Assembly (NCBI RefSeq): GCF_900112595.1
Contig: NZ_FOMI01000005.1
Span: 218,548-282,547, forward strand
Direction of reading: 5' to 3'
Source: Algibacter pectinivorans
GTDB taxonomy: Bacteria; Bacteroidota; Bacteroidia; Flavobacteriales; Flavobacteriaceae
Length of the DNA: 64,000 bases
Shown here: in pieces, positions 44,370 through 52,448 of the stretch
How positions within the stretch are numbered: position 1 is the stretch's first letter
Layout: the number at the start of each line of letters is the position of its first letter
The notes under the pieces: model-generated
What the model was told of the DNA's origin: nothing
The model's database searches: none
Seen by the model: only the letters and a program-made list of their open reading frames with translations
Program-made: the position numbers and the translations under genes

Positions 44370-46070
44370 ATGAGGAAATATCTTCTTTCAATATTTACAT
44401 TTATTATTCCAATTTTAACTTTTGCTCAAGAAGAAGAATTAGGTCTGGATGAAAAAATAGACCAAGCTTTTGCTCCAGTAGCGCAATTTTTTACTGACGT
44501 TATTTTCTTTCCTGTATATCAAGATGATGTATATACTATCCCTTTTGTTCTCGTTCTTTTAGTAGGTAGTGCTTTATTTTTTACAATATTTTTTGGTTTT
44601 CCTAATATTAGATACTTCTGGACAGCCATTAATACTGTAAGAGGAAAGTATGAAGATATAGAAAAGCATGGCGCTAAAGAACTTTATGGCGAAGGCGGAA
44701 TAGCACAAGGTCAAGATTTATCGAATGTTGATATCGAAGAGCATTTAATAAGTGTTCAAGACGATTTGGCAGTAGATGGCGATATTGTAGATACCATTCG
44801 TGATGAAAGTTCAGAAGGTGAAGTATCGCATTTCCAGGCCTTAGCAACAGCCGTTTCTGGTACTGTGGGTAATGGTAATATTGCCGGTGTAGCCTTGGCT
44901 ATTGCGCTTGGTGGACCTGGAGCTACCTTTTGGATGATTGTTTGTGGATTACTAGGTATGTCAACAAAATTTGTAGAGTGTACCTTAGGGGTGCAATACA
45001 GAGATGTTGGAGAGGACGGCACTGTTTACGGAGGCCCAATGTATTATATAAGTAAAGGACTTAAAGCCAAGGGGTTTAAAACGATAGGAAAAATAGCAGC
45101 AGGTATTTTTGCAATATTCTGTATTGGTGGTTCTTTTGGTGGTGGTAATGCTGCTCAATCTAATCAAGCAACCATTGTAATTAAAGAATTGTTTAACTGG
45201 CAAAGTACCGCTGCAGGAGCTATTGTAGGTCTTGTATTGGCTATTTTAGTTGGTGTTATAATTATAGGTGGTATTAAGCGTATCGCTCAGGTAACAGAAA
45301 AAGTAGTACCATTTATGGCTATTATGTATATCCTAGCCTGTATATACATCATTTTAAGTAATTTTACTTTAATTGACGATGCTATGGGGCTTATTTTTAA
45401 AGAAGCGTTTAATCCAACAGCGTTTGGAGTTGGTTCTTTAATAGGTGTTTTATTAGTAGGCTTTCAACGTGCTGCCTTTTCTAACGAGGCTGGTGCAGGT
45501 TCGGCTTCCATTGCGCATTCTGCAGTAAGAACTAAGTATTCTGCTTCCGAAGGTTTAGTAGCTTTATTAGAGCCTTTTATCGATACAGTTGTAATTTGTA
45601 CCATGACGGCTCTAGTTATTGTTATTTTCAATCTAGGTGGTTTCTTCGAATACGGAGGCGATGGCTCTGGAGCTGTTTTTATAGACGGCTTACCTTATGA
45701 AGGTGCAGGAATAACATCTCAAGCTTTTGCACAGTACATACCTTACTCTAATGTGTTTTTAACTATTGCAGTAGTGCTATTTGCAGTATCAACGATGATT
45801 TCTTGGTCGTATTACGGATTACAATCTTGGAAATTCTTATTTGGTAGAGGTAAAGTAGCAGATTTAGTTTATAAAATTTTATTTTTAACCTTTGTAGTAA
45901 TTGGTGCAGCAGCAAGTATGAACTCTATTTGGTCATTCTCTGATGCTATGATATTCGCTATGATTTTCCCTAATATGGTCGGATTGTTCTTATTATTCCC
46001 AGTGGTTAAAAAACAATTAAAACGCTACTTAGATGCTATCAACCTTAAAAAGGAAGCGATAGATTCGTAG
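44370..46070 (+). CDS. Alanine/glycine:cation symporter (AGCS family)
   Basis: 566 residues. SNEAGAGSASIAHSA is the AGCS signature; about ten membrane segments follow a hydrophobic N-terminus ending TFAQ and an extra soluble stretch at about 100-150. It takes up alanine or glycine with Na+ or H+. The protein is longer than typical AGCS members because of the N-terminal extension (EKHGAKELYGEGGIAQGQDL), a trait seen in Bacteroidota homologues. A -7 box lies about 100 bp upstream. Confidence 0.9.
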   Translation: MRKYLLSIFTFIIPILTFAQEEELGLDEKIDQAFAPVAQFFTDVIFFPVYQDDVYTIPFVLVLLVGSALFFTIFFGFPNIRYFWTAINTVRGKYEDIEKHGAKELYGEGGIAQGQDLSNVDIEEHLISVQDDLAVDGDIVDTIRDESSEGEVSHFQALATAVSGTVGNGNIAGVALAIALGGPGATFWMIVCGLLGMSTKFVECTLGVQYRDVGEDGTVYGGPMYYISKGLKAKGFKTIGKIAAGIFAIFCIGGSFGGGNAAQSNQATIVIKELFNWQSTAAGAIVGLVLAILVGVIIIGGIKRIAQVTEKVVPFMAIMYILACIYIILSNFTLIDDAMGLIFKEAFNPTAFGVGSLIGVLLVGFQRAAFSNEAGAGSASIAHSAVRTKYSASEGLVALLEPFIDTVVICTMTALVIVIFNLGGFFEYGGDGSGAVFIDGLPYEGAGITSQAFAQYIPYSNVFLTIAVVLFAVSTMISWSYYGLQSWKFLFGRGKVADLVYKILFLTFVVIGAAASMNSIWSFSDAMIFAMIFPNMVGLFLLFPVVKKQLKRYLDAINLKKEAIDS

Positions 46071-46092
46071 ATAAACATTAAAATTAAAATAT

Positions 46093-46977
46093 ATGAAATC
46101 CCATTTTACGTTTTCTAAAAAACAACGAAATGGGATTTTTTTATTGCTTATTCTAATAGTGTTATGCCAATGTGTTTATTTTTTTATTAGTTTTCAATCA
46201 AGCGATATTGAAGTCAATCAAGCGGAATTAGCAAATTTCACCAAAGAAATAGATTCGCTAAAACAAGTAGAGATAGAATCCCGAAAACCCAAAATATACC
46301 CTTACAATCCTAATTATATAACAGATTTTAAAGGGGCATCTTTAGGCATGAGTAACCAAGAAATAGATAGGCTGTTAGCGTTTAGAAAACAAAACAAATG
46401 GATCAATTCTACCAAGCAGTTTCAAGAGGTAACAAAAGTTTCAGATTCATTGTTAAATGCAATGGCTCCTTTTTTTAAGTTCCCAGAATGGGTGTTACAC
46501 CCTGTTAGATCATCAAGTTGGAATAGTGAAAAGAAGTATAATAACAAACCAAAAACCTACGCTCAAAAACAAGATTTAAACACAGCAACGGCACAACAAC
46601 TTCAAAAGGTAAATGGAGTAGGCAAGGTGCTATCAGACCGTATTATTAAATATCGAAATAAATCTGTTGGCGGTTTTATTGCCGATATTCAGCTGCACGA
46701 TGTTTACGGGTTAACGCCAGAAGTCGTCGAAAACATTACAAATCAGTTTACAGTAAAAACCCCAAAGGCAGTAAATAGAATCAATATAAATATTTCTACC
46801 GTAGATGATTTAGTTACTATTCCGCATATCGATTACGATGTAGCCCACAATATTATTGAGCAGCGTATATTAATGGAAGGTTTCAATTCTATTAATCAAT
46901 TAAAAAAAGTAAAAGACTTCCCAATAAATAAAATCAAGATAATTGAATTATATTTGCAGTTCGAAAAAGAAAAATAA
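46093..46977 (+). CDS. Helix-hairpin-helix (ComEA-like) protein
   Basis: 294 residues with one N-terminal membrane segment (GIFLLLILIVLCQCVYFFI). Three helix-hairpin-helix units follow: around ASLGMSNQEIDRLLAFRKQN, QDLNTATAQQLQKVNGVGKV and NISTVDDLVTIPHIDYDVAH. The layout is close to ComEA-type DNA-binding proteins, though natural competence is only one possibility. The next gene begins immediately after its stop codon. Confidence 0.85.
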   Translation: MKSHFTFSKKQRNGIFLLLILIVLCQCVYFFISFQSSDIEVNQAELANFTKEIDSLKQVEIESRKPKIYPYNPNYITDFKGASLGMSNQEIDRLLAFRKQNKWINSTKQFQEVTKVSDSLLNAMAPFFKFPEWVLHPVRSSSWNSEKKYNNKPKTYAQKQDLNTATAQQLQKVNGVGKVLSDRIIKYRNKSVGGFIADIQLHDVYGLTPEVVENITNQFTVKTPKAVNRININISTVDDLVTIPHIDYDVAHNIIEQRILMEGFNSINQLKKVKDFPINKIKIIELYLQFEKEK

Positions 46978-48144
46978 ATGAATAGCATGTACTTCACCGA
47001 AGAACACAATCTTTTTAGAAAAAGCCTTCAAGATTTTTTACAAAAAGAAGTGGTTCCGCATATCGAAAAATGGGAGCAAACTGGTATAATCGACAGATTT
47101 ATTTGGAAGAAATTTGGCGATATGGGCTTTTTTGGAATTAATTATCCAGAGGTTTACGGTGGCATGAATCTAGATTTATTCTACACTGTTATTCTACTCG
47201 AAGAACTTCAAAAAATAAACTCCGGCGGTTTTGCTGCAGCAATTTGGGCACATGTTTATTTAGCCATGACGCATTTAAATGCCGAAGGCGATGAAGCCAT
47301 AAAACAAAAGTATTTAGCGCCAAGTATTGCTGGCGATAAAATAGGCTGCCTATGTATAACCGAGCCCTTTGGAGGAAGCGATGTAGCAGGAATGCGCACA
47401 ACAGCAGTAAAGCAAGGCGATCATTATGTAATAAATGGCTCAAAAACATTTATTACCAACGGTGTTTTAAGCGATTATTTAATAGTAGCAGCTAAAACTT
47501 CGCCAGAACTAGGTAATAAAGGCATAAGTATATTTTTGTTAGATCGCGACATGGCAGGAGTATCTGCTACAAAACTAGATAAACTAGGTTGGCGCGCATC
47601 AGACACCGGCGAAATAGCTTTCGATAATGTAAAAGTACCAGTCCAAAATCTTATGGGCGAAGCGGATAAAGGGTTTTCATATATTATGCAGCACTTTGCA
47701 CTAGAGCGTTTAATAATGGGGATAAATGCCCATGCAAGAGCAGAATTTGCGCTAGATTATGCGTTAAAATACATGAGCGAACGCGAAGCATTTGGCAGAA
47801 CTATCGATAAATTTCAAGCCTTACGTCACAGCATCGCAGATTTATATTCAGATTTAGAGGTAAATAAAATATTTAACTATACCATAGCCGCTAGGCTAAA
47901 TAAAGGTGAGTACGTAGTAAAAGAGGCCACCATGTCTAAATTAAAATCAACCAAAATGGCCGACGAGGTTATTTACCAATGTCTACAATTTTTAGGAGGA
48001 TATGGTTACATGGAAGAATATCCAATGGCAAGACTCCTACGCGATAGTAGGCTAGGACCAATAGGTGGTGGAACCTCCGAGATACTGCGCGAAATTTTGG
48101 CTAAAATTATAATAGACAAAAAAGAGTATAAGCCAGCAACATAA
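46978..48144 (+). CDS. Acyl-CoA dehydrogenase family protein
   Basis: 388 residues, full length. The FAD and substrate-binding segments GCLCITEPFGGSDVAGMRT and INGSKTFITNG are clear. At the position where many family members carry the catalytic Glu (IYEGT) this protein has PIGGGTSEI; families of this type, such as isovaleryl-CoA dehydrogenase, keep the base in an earlier helix, and ALERLIMGINAHARAE offers a Glu there. It probably oxidises branched or medium acyl-CoA; the substrate is inferred. The start codon directly follows the HhH gene stop. Confidence 0.85.
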   Translation: MNSMYFTEEHNLFRKSLQDFLQKEVVPHIEKWEQTGIIDRFIWKKFGDMGFFGINYPEVYGGMNLDLFYTVILLEELQKINSGGFAAAIWAHVYLAMTHLNAEGDEAIKQKYLAPSIAGDKIGCLCITEPFGGSDVAGMRTTAVKQGDHYVINGSKTFITNGVLSDYLIVAAKTSPELGNKGISIFLLDRDMAGVSATKLDKLGWRASDTGEIAFDNVKVPVQNLMGEADKGFSYIMQHFALERLIMGINAHARAEFALDYALKYMSEREAFGRTIDKFQALRHSIADLYSDLEVNKIFNYTIAARLNKGEYVVKEATMSKLKSTKMADEVIYQCLQFLGGYGYMEEYPMARLLRDSRLGPIGGGTSEILREILAKIIIDKKEYKPAT

Positions 48145-48172
48145 TTGTTTATCTAAATGGTATCTAGTAGTT

Positions 48173-48321
48173 GGGCGTTACCCAAGGGTCGGGCTTTCCA
48201 CTATATCTTTTTAAAAGGAATTAACGAATTAAGATCGTCGTAGCTATCCATTTGTTTTTTACTTTAAATTAAACACATTGCTTCTTTATTTTAAAAAGGA
48301 TGCCGTTTCAATCCCTAACGC
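48173..48321 (+). repeat. Dispersed structured intergenic element, copy F
   Basis: Starts GGGCGTTACCC, then AAGGGTCGGGCTTTCCACT, and ends CAATCCCTAACGC. The ends pair (GCGTTA with TAACGC). The middle is AT-rich with complementary CTTTTTAAAA and TTTTAAAAAG tracts. Confidence 0.65.
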
Positions 48322-48440
48322 ACTTATTTATCCTTTGTAAAAGCATTACAGTTTATAAATTATGTTAGGAGCGTTTATATAAAAGATTTACTAGTTATAA
48401 TCCTAAATTAAAATCCCTTAAAAAATACCAATACAAACAA

Positions 48441-48470
48441 TTGCAAATTCTAAATTACTTTTTATATTTG
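48441..48470 (+). promoter_or_regulatory. rpsU promoter (-33 TTG, -7 TATATTTG)
   Basis: TTG at 48441-48443, 19 nt, then TATATTTG at 48463-48470. Both elements of the Bacteroidota consensus are present, with an expected start near 48475. Confidence 0.7.
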
Positions 48471-48492
48471 CAGCCTGAAAATTCTAAAAGAG

Positions 48493-48499
48493 AGGAGGT
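48493..48499 (+). promoter_or_regulatory. Strong Shine-Dalgarno sequence of rpsU
   Basis: AGGAGGT ends 9 nt before the rpsU start codon. A full SD like this is rare in this window and in the phylum. In Flavobacteria bS21, with bS6 and bS18, is known to occlude the 16S anti-SD, and an SD on rpsU mRNA is a known autoregulatory signal. Confidence 0.8.
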
Positions 48500-48508
48500 T
48501 AAGACACT

Positions 48509-48703
48509 ATGTTAAAAATTCAAGTAAAAGAAGGAGAAAATATAGAAAGAGCGCTAAAACGTTACAAACGTAAGTTTGTTAGAACAACGGTTAAAAATCA
48601 GTTGCAAGAACGTAAGCAGTTCACTAAACCCTCTGTTGCACGTAGAGCGCAATTACAAAAAGCGCAATACATTCAAGGCTTAAGAGACGCAGAAAATGTG
48701 TAA
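48509..48703 (+). CDS. rpsU: 30S ribosomal protein bS21
   Basis: A 64-residue basic protein. VKEGENIERALKRYKRKFVR is the conserved bS21 core. In this phylum it sits next to the 16S 3' tail and helps hide the anti-SD. The gene has a strong SD and a complete promoter and terminator of its own, so it is transcribed alone upstream of xerC. Confidence 0.95.
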   Translation: MLKIQVKEGENIERALKRYKRKFVRTTVKNQLQERKQFTKPSVARRAQLQKAQYIQGLRDAENV

Positions 48704-48725
48704 CCCACGTTTTTAAAACCATAAC

Positions 48726-48752
48726 AATCCCACTTTTTAGTGGGATTTTTTG
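48726..48752 (+). terminator. Intrinsic terminator of rpsU
   Basis: AATCCCACT (48726-48734) pairs with AGTGGGATT (48739-48747) over a 4-nt loop, followed by T-residues. Confidence 0.85.
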
Positions 48753-48972
48753 TTTAATGTTATTTCTTAATACAAAAGGTTTTACTATAACGTACGCATT
48801 GAATGGTAATGTGGCAGTTTTACTTTGGTCAAATACAATAATATCAGCAAAAGTTTTGTACACATTATAGACACCCAAAAAACGATTCATAAAATTTGGA
48901 TTAAAAAAAATAATTCCTAAAAATTCAGATTAAACAAAAGTATTGTATCTTCATAGCACAACACAAGTTAAT

Positions 48973-49863
48973 ATGCCCTTCAGTCCATTTACAGATTATT
49001 TACTGCTAGAAAAAAACTATTCAAAGTTAACGGTAAACGCTTATCAAAACGATTTAAATGAGTTTTTAGAATTCATAATAAATGAATACGATTCAAATTC
49101 TATAAATCAAGTTAACTACCCACAAATACGAAATTGGATTGTAACATTAGTCGAAAAAGGAATATCCAACCGCACCATAAACCGAAAAGTATCTGCATTA
49201 AACACCTATTATAAGTTTCTGTTAAAAACGAGCGATATAGAATTAAACCCACTATCAAAACACAAAGCATTAAAAACAAGTAAAAAAATACAAGTACCAT
49301 TTTCAGAAACAGAAATAGAATCGGTGCTAGACTATTTAAACTTGGCAAACGATTTTGAGAGTGTAAGGAATAAATTCATTATCGAATTGTTTTATTCTAC
49401 AGGTATAAGAAGGATAGAGTTGGTTGAGCTAAAACTAAGCAGTTTAGATTTAGCTAATAATACGTTAAAAGTATTAGGTAAAAGAAATAAAGAACGAATT
49501 GTACCGTTATTAAAGTCTGTAGTAGAAACTGCAAAAACCTATTTAAGTTTTCGAAAAAGTCTATATAGCATTAAAGACGGCCAACAGCTTTTTTTAACAA
49601 AAAAAGGCGTTAAAATATACGAAACACTTGTTTACAGAATAATAAATCAGTATTTTAGTTTGGCATCTTCAAAAGTAAAGAAGAGTCCCCATATATTAAG
49701 GCACTCCTTCGCTACTCATTTGTTAAATCAAGGTGCCGATTTAAATGCTGTTAAAGAACTTCTAGGACATTCCAGTTTAGCTTCCACGCAAGTGTATACT
49801 CATAATAGTATTGCCGAATTGAAAAAAGCGCATATTAATGCCCATCCCAGAAGTAAAAAATAG
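48973..49863 (+). CDS. xerC: Tyrosine recombinase XerC-like
   Basis: 296 residues from ATG 48973 (MPFSPFTDYLLLEKNYS). An N-terminal SAM-like core-binding domain is followed by the catalytic domain with Arg in STGIRRIELVELKL, HILRHSFATHLL (H-x-x-R) and GHSSLASTQVYTH (His and the Tyr nucleophile). It resolves chromosome dimers at dif together with XerD. The housekeeping neighbourhood (rpsU, hpf, tuf) argues against a phage integrase. An upstream in-frame TTG at 48943 is disregarded. Confidence 0.9.
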   Translation: MPFSPFTDYLLLEKNYSKLTVNAYQNDLNEFLEFIINEYDSNSINQVNYPQIRNWIVTLVEKGISNRTINRKVSALNTYYKFLLKTSDIELNPLSKHKALKTSKKIQVPFSETEIESVLDYLNLANDFESVRNKFIIELFYSTGIRRIELVELKLSSLDLANNTLKVLGKRNKERIVPLLKSVVETAKTYLSFRKSLYSIKDGQQLFLTKKGVKIYETLVYRIINQYFSLASSKVKKSPHILRHSFATHLLNQGADLNAVKELLGHSSLASTQVYTHNSIAELKKAHINAHPRSKK

Positions 49864-49899
49864 GAGTATTAAGTAATTGTCTAACCCAAAAAAACGAGT

Positions 49900-50202
49900 A
49901 TGAAAGTAAACACCCAATCCGTAAATTTCAATGCAGATCAAAAGTTGATAAACTTTATTCAACAGCGAATGGATAAATTAGATTTATTCTATGATAAAGT
50001 TATCAAATCGGAAGTTTTTTTAAAATTAGAAAACACTAGTGATAAAGAAAACAAAATATTTGAAGCAAAAGTAAGTGTTCCTGGTGATAGCTTTGTTGTA
50101 AAGAAACAATGTAAAACCTTCGAAGAGGGCGCAGATATGGCTATTGCATCTCTAGAAAGACAGTTAAAAAAGCGAAAAGAAAAATTAAGAGCACATTTAT
50201 AA
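49900..50202 (+). CDS. hpf: Ribosome hibernation promoting factor (short HPF)
   Basis: A 100-residue protein of the HPF/RaiA family. MKVNTQSVNFNADQKLINFI at the start and EAKVSVPGDSFVVKKQCKTF in the middle form the conserved fold, with a basic C-terminus (RQLKKRKEKLRAHL). It binds the decoding centre and inactivates ribosomes in stationary phase. It follows xerC by 36 bp and precedes the tRNA cluster. Confidence 0.9.
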   Translation: MKVNTQSVNFNADQKLINFIQQRMDKLDLFYDKVIKSEVFLKLENTSDKENKIFEAKVSVPGDSFVVKKQCKTFEEGADMAIASLERQLKKRKEKLRAHL

Positions 50203-50223
50203 TAAAATTTATTAAAAAATGTT

Positions 50224-50252
50224 TTGAATAATGTAAAAAATCTATACATTTG
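50224..50252 (+). promoter_or_regulatory. Promoter of the tRNA-tuf operon (TTG / TACATTTG)
   Basis: TTG at 50224-50226, 18 nt, then TACATTTG at 50245-50252. The transcript should start near 50257, inside the hairpin that follows. Confidence 0.65.
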
Positions 50253-50254
50253 CA

Positions 50255-50281
50255 GTCCGTTAGAAATAGCGGGCTTTTTTT
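50255..50281 (+). terminator. Hairpin with T-run directly after the tRNA promoter
   Basis: GTCCGTTA (50255-50262), GAAA tetraloop, TAGCGGGC (50267-50274), then seven T. This has the form of an intrinsic terminator. It could end hpf transcripts or act as an early attenuator of the tRNA-tuf operon. Confidence 0.6.
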
Positions 50282-50313
50282 ATGTGGTTTTTTAGTAATA
50301 AAAATCATTAAAA

Positions 50314-50387
50314 GCCGATGTAGCTCAGCTGGCTAGAGCAGCTGATTTGTAATCAGCAGGTCGTGGGTTCGAGTCCCTCCATCGGCT
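50314..50387 (+). tRNA. tRNA-Thr (TGT)
   Basis: 74 nt cloverleaf. Acceptor GCCGATG pairs with CATCGGC, the anticodon loop reads TTTGTAA (anticodon TGT), and the T-arm GGTTCGAGTCC is normal. First of four tRNA genes ahead of tuf. Confidence 0.95.
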
Positions 50388-50419
50388 CAAGTTCTTAAAA
50401 TATTGAAATAAAGTTAATT

Positions 50420-50501
<82 letters not shown>

Positions 50502-50565
50502 CAACTTTTTTTTGTTATTTTTCTTGAAATATTGAAATTTGATAAGCGTTAGTTTATCTAAAATT

Positions 50566-50638
50566 GCGAGAGTAGCTCAGTTGGTAGAGCGTCAGCCTTC
50601 CAAGCTGAATGTCGCCGGTTCGAACCCGGTCTCTCGCT
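50566..50638 (+). tRNA. tRNA-Gly (TCC)
   Basis: 73 nt cloverleaf. Acceptor GCGAGAG pairs with CTCTCGC; the anticodon loop reads CTTCCAA (anticodon TCC). Confidence 0.95.
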
Positions 50639-50644
50639 CTAAAC

Positions 50645-50666
50645 TTCCTGCGAAGGCAGGAATCTC
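50645..50666 (+). repeat. Short hairpin repeat, copy 4
   Basis: TTCCTGC-GAAG-GCAGGAA followed by TCTC, perfect 7-bp arms. It lies between tRNA-Gly and tRNA-Thr (GGT), so it should be transcribed within the tRNA precursor. Confidence 0.7.
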
Positions 50667-50726
50667 TTCTTTCATAATTGGCAATATTTATTATTGTTTT
50701 GGAAGAATAGGAAATAAAAACTTTAC

Positions 50727-50798
50727 GCCGGTGTAGCTCAGGGGTAGAGCGTTTCCTTGGTAAGGAAGAGGTCACGAGTTCAATTCTCGTCATTGGCT
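50727..50798 (+). tRNA. tRNA-Thr (GGT)
   Basis: 72 nt cloverleaf. Acceptor GCCGGTG pairs with CATTGGC through two G-U pairs; the anticodon loop reads TTGGTAA (anticodon GGT). Second threonine tRNA of the cluster, 69 bp ahead of tuf. Confidence 0.93.
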
Positions 50799-50867
50799 CT
50801 ATTAAGAGTAGTAAAAAAAGATTACACTAATATTATTATATAACTAAGATTAAAATTATTTAAAAAC

Positions 50868-52055
50868 ATGGCAAAGGCAACTTTCGATCGTTCAAAACCA
50901 CACTTAAATATTGGTACAATTGGACACGTAGATCACGGTAAAACAACTTTAACTGCTGCTATTACTAAAGTATTAGCTGATGCAGGTTATTCGGAAGCGA
51001 GATCATTTGATCAAATTGATAACGCACCAGAAGAAAAAGAAAGAGGTATTACAATTAATACTTCACACGTAGAATATCAAACAGCAAATCGTCATTACGC
51101 ACACGTTGACTGTCCAGGTCACGCCGATTACGTAAAGAACATGGTAACTGGTGCTGCTCAGATGGATGGTGCTATTTTAGTAGTTGCTGCAACTGATGGT
51201 CCTATGCCACAAACTCGTGAGCACATCTTATTAGGTCGTCAAGTAGGTATTCCTCGTATCGTTGTTTTCTTAAACAAAGTTGATATGGTTGATGATGAAG
51301 AGCTATTAGAATTAGTAGACATGGAAGTTAGAGATTTATTATCTTTCTATGAGTACGATGGTGATAATGGTCCTGTAGTATCAGGTTCTGCTTTAGGTGC
51401 ACTTAACGGTGAGCAAAAATGGGTTGATACTGTATTAGAATTAATGCAAGCTTGTGATGATTGGATCGAAGAGCCTACACGTGATATGGATAAGCCTTTC
51501 TTAATGCCTATCGAGGATGTATTCTCTATTACTGGTCGTGGTACTGTTGCAACTGGTCGTATTGAAACTGGTGTTGCTAACACTGGAGATCCTGTAGAAA
51601 TTATTGGTATGGGAGCTGAGAAATTAACTTCTACTATTACAGGAATTGAAATGTTCCGTCAAATATTAGATAGAGGTGAAGCTGGTGATAACGCTGGTAT
51701 CTTATTAAGAGGTATTGAGAAGTCTCAAATCTCTAGAGGTATGGTAATTACTAAACCAGGTTCTGTAACGCCACACGCTAAATTTAAAGCTGAGGTTTAT
51801 ATCCTTAAAAAAGAAGAAGGTGGACGTCACACTCCATTCCATAACAACTACCGTCCACAGTTCTACGTACGTACAACTGACGTAACTGGAAACATTGCGC
51901 TTCCTGATGGTGTTGAAATGGTTATGCCTGGAGATAACTTAACTATTACTGTTGAGTTAATTCAACCAATTGCAATGAACATCGGTCTACGTTTCGCTAT
52001 ACGTGAAGGTGGTAGAACTGTTGGTGCAGGTCAGGTAACTGAAATATTAGACTAA
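50868..52055 (+). CDS. tuf: Elongation factor Tu
   Basis: A 395-residue EF-Tu with GTPase motifs GHVDHGKTT, the switch I segment [15 protein letters not shown] and NKVDMVDD. It delivers aminoacyl-tRNA to the ribosome. It is preceded by four tRNA genes and followed by tRNA-Trp, secE and nusG. Codon use is highly biased, as expected for strong expression. A hairpin follows at 52083-52110. Confidence 0.98.
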   Translation: MAKATFDRSKPHLNIGTIGHVDHGKTTLTAAITKVLADAGYSEARSFDQIDNAPEEKERGITINTSHVEYQTANRHYAHVDCPGHADYVKNMVTGAAQMDGAILVVAATDGPMPQTREHILLGRQVGIPRIVVFLNKVDMVDDEELLELVDMEVRDLLSFYEYDGDNGPVVSGSALGALNGEQKWVDTVLELMQACDDWIEEPTRDMDKPFLMPIEDVFSITGRGTVATGRIETGVANTGDPVEIIGMGAEKLTSTITGIEMFRQILDRGEAGDNAGILLRGIEKSQISRGMVITKPGSVTPHAKFKAEVYILKKEEGGRHTPFHNNYRPQFYVRTTDVTGNIALPDGVEMVMPGDNLTITVELIQPIAMNIGLRFAIREGGRTVGAGQVTEILD

Positions 52056-52082
52056 TACAAGTTTAAATAAATATTATAAGTT

Positions 52083-52110
52083 AAGGTATTCCGTTTATTT
52101 GGAATACCTT
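52083..52110 (+). other. Hairpin between tuf and tRNA-Trp
   Basis: AAGGTATTCC (52083-52092), 8-nt loop, GGAATACCTT (52101-52110). A perfect 10-bp stem without a T-run, so processing or attenuation is more likely than full termination. Confidence 0.65.
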
Positions 52111-52121
52111 GACTTGTATTT

Positions 52122-52194
52122 ACGGGCGTAGCTCAGTTGGTAGAGCACTGGTCTCCAAAACCAGGTGTCGGGAGTTCGAGTCTCTCCGCCCGTG
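52122..52194 (+). tRNA. tRNA-Trp (CCA)
   Basis: 73 nt cloverleaf. Acceptor ACGGGCG pairs with CGCCCGT; the anticodon loop reads CTCCAAA (anticodon CCA). It sits between tuf and secE, a conserved position. Confidence 0.95.
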
Positions 52195-52242
52195 CAAAAA
52201 ATTGAGTAGCATTTCAATTTAGATTAAAAATAAAATAACATC

Positions 52243-52437
52243 ATGGCTGGATTAGTAAACTATATTAAAGAATCATTCGGAGAGTTAAAAAATAATGTGT
52301 CTTGGCCTACTTGGGCGGAAGCACAGAGTTTAACAATCTTGGTAGCTGTATTCTCTATTATATTTTCACTTGCTATTTGGGGTGTAGATACAGTTTTTAG
52401 TAAAGTTATAACAGCTTACTTTCAATCGATTAGTTAA
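52243..52437 (+). CDS. secE: Preprotein translocase subunit SecE
   Basis: 64 residues with a cytoplasmic N-terminus (NYIKESFGELKNNVSWPTW) and one membrane helix, the short SecE form. It holds the SecYEG channel together. It lies 11 bp before nusG in the conserved secE-nusG-rplKA order. Confidence 0.95.
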   Translation: MAGLVNYIKESFGELKNNVSWPTWAEAQSLTILVAVFSIIFSLAIWGVDTVFSKVITAYFQSIS

Positions 52438-52448
52438 AAAGAGAATTT

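Larger units (their letters stand above)
48145..48508. other. 364-bp intergenic region holding a repeat and the rpsU promoter
   Basis: It holds copy F of the dispersed element (48173-48321), about 120 bp without visible features, the rpsU promoter (48441-48470) and a leader with a strong SD. No gene is seen. Confidence 0.65.

Noticed and set aside
7785..48321. CRISPR array
   Set aside because: The repeats are kilobases apart with unequal interiors and no cas genes.
48624..48890. 88-codon minus-strand frame over the end of rpsU
   Set aside because: Covers the rpsU end and its terminator; no features of a real protein.
48973..49863. Tyrosine recombinase as a mark of an integrated element
   Set aside because: Neighbours are housekeeping genes in conserved order, with no att repeats or cargo, so XerC fits better.
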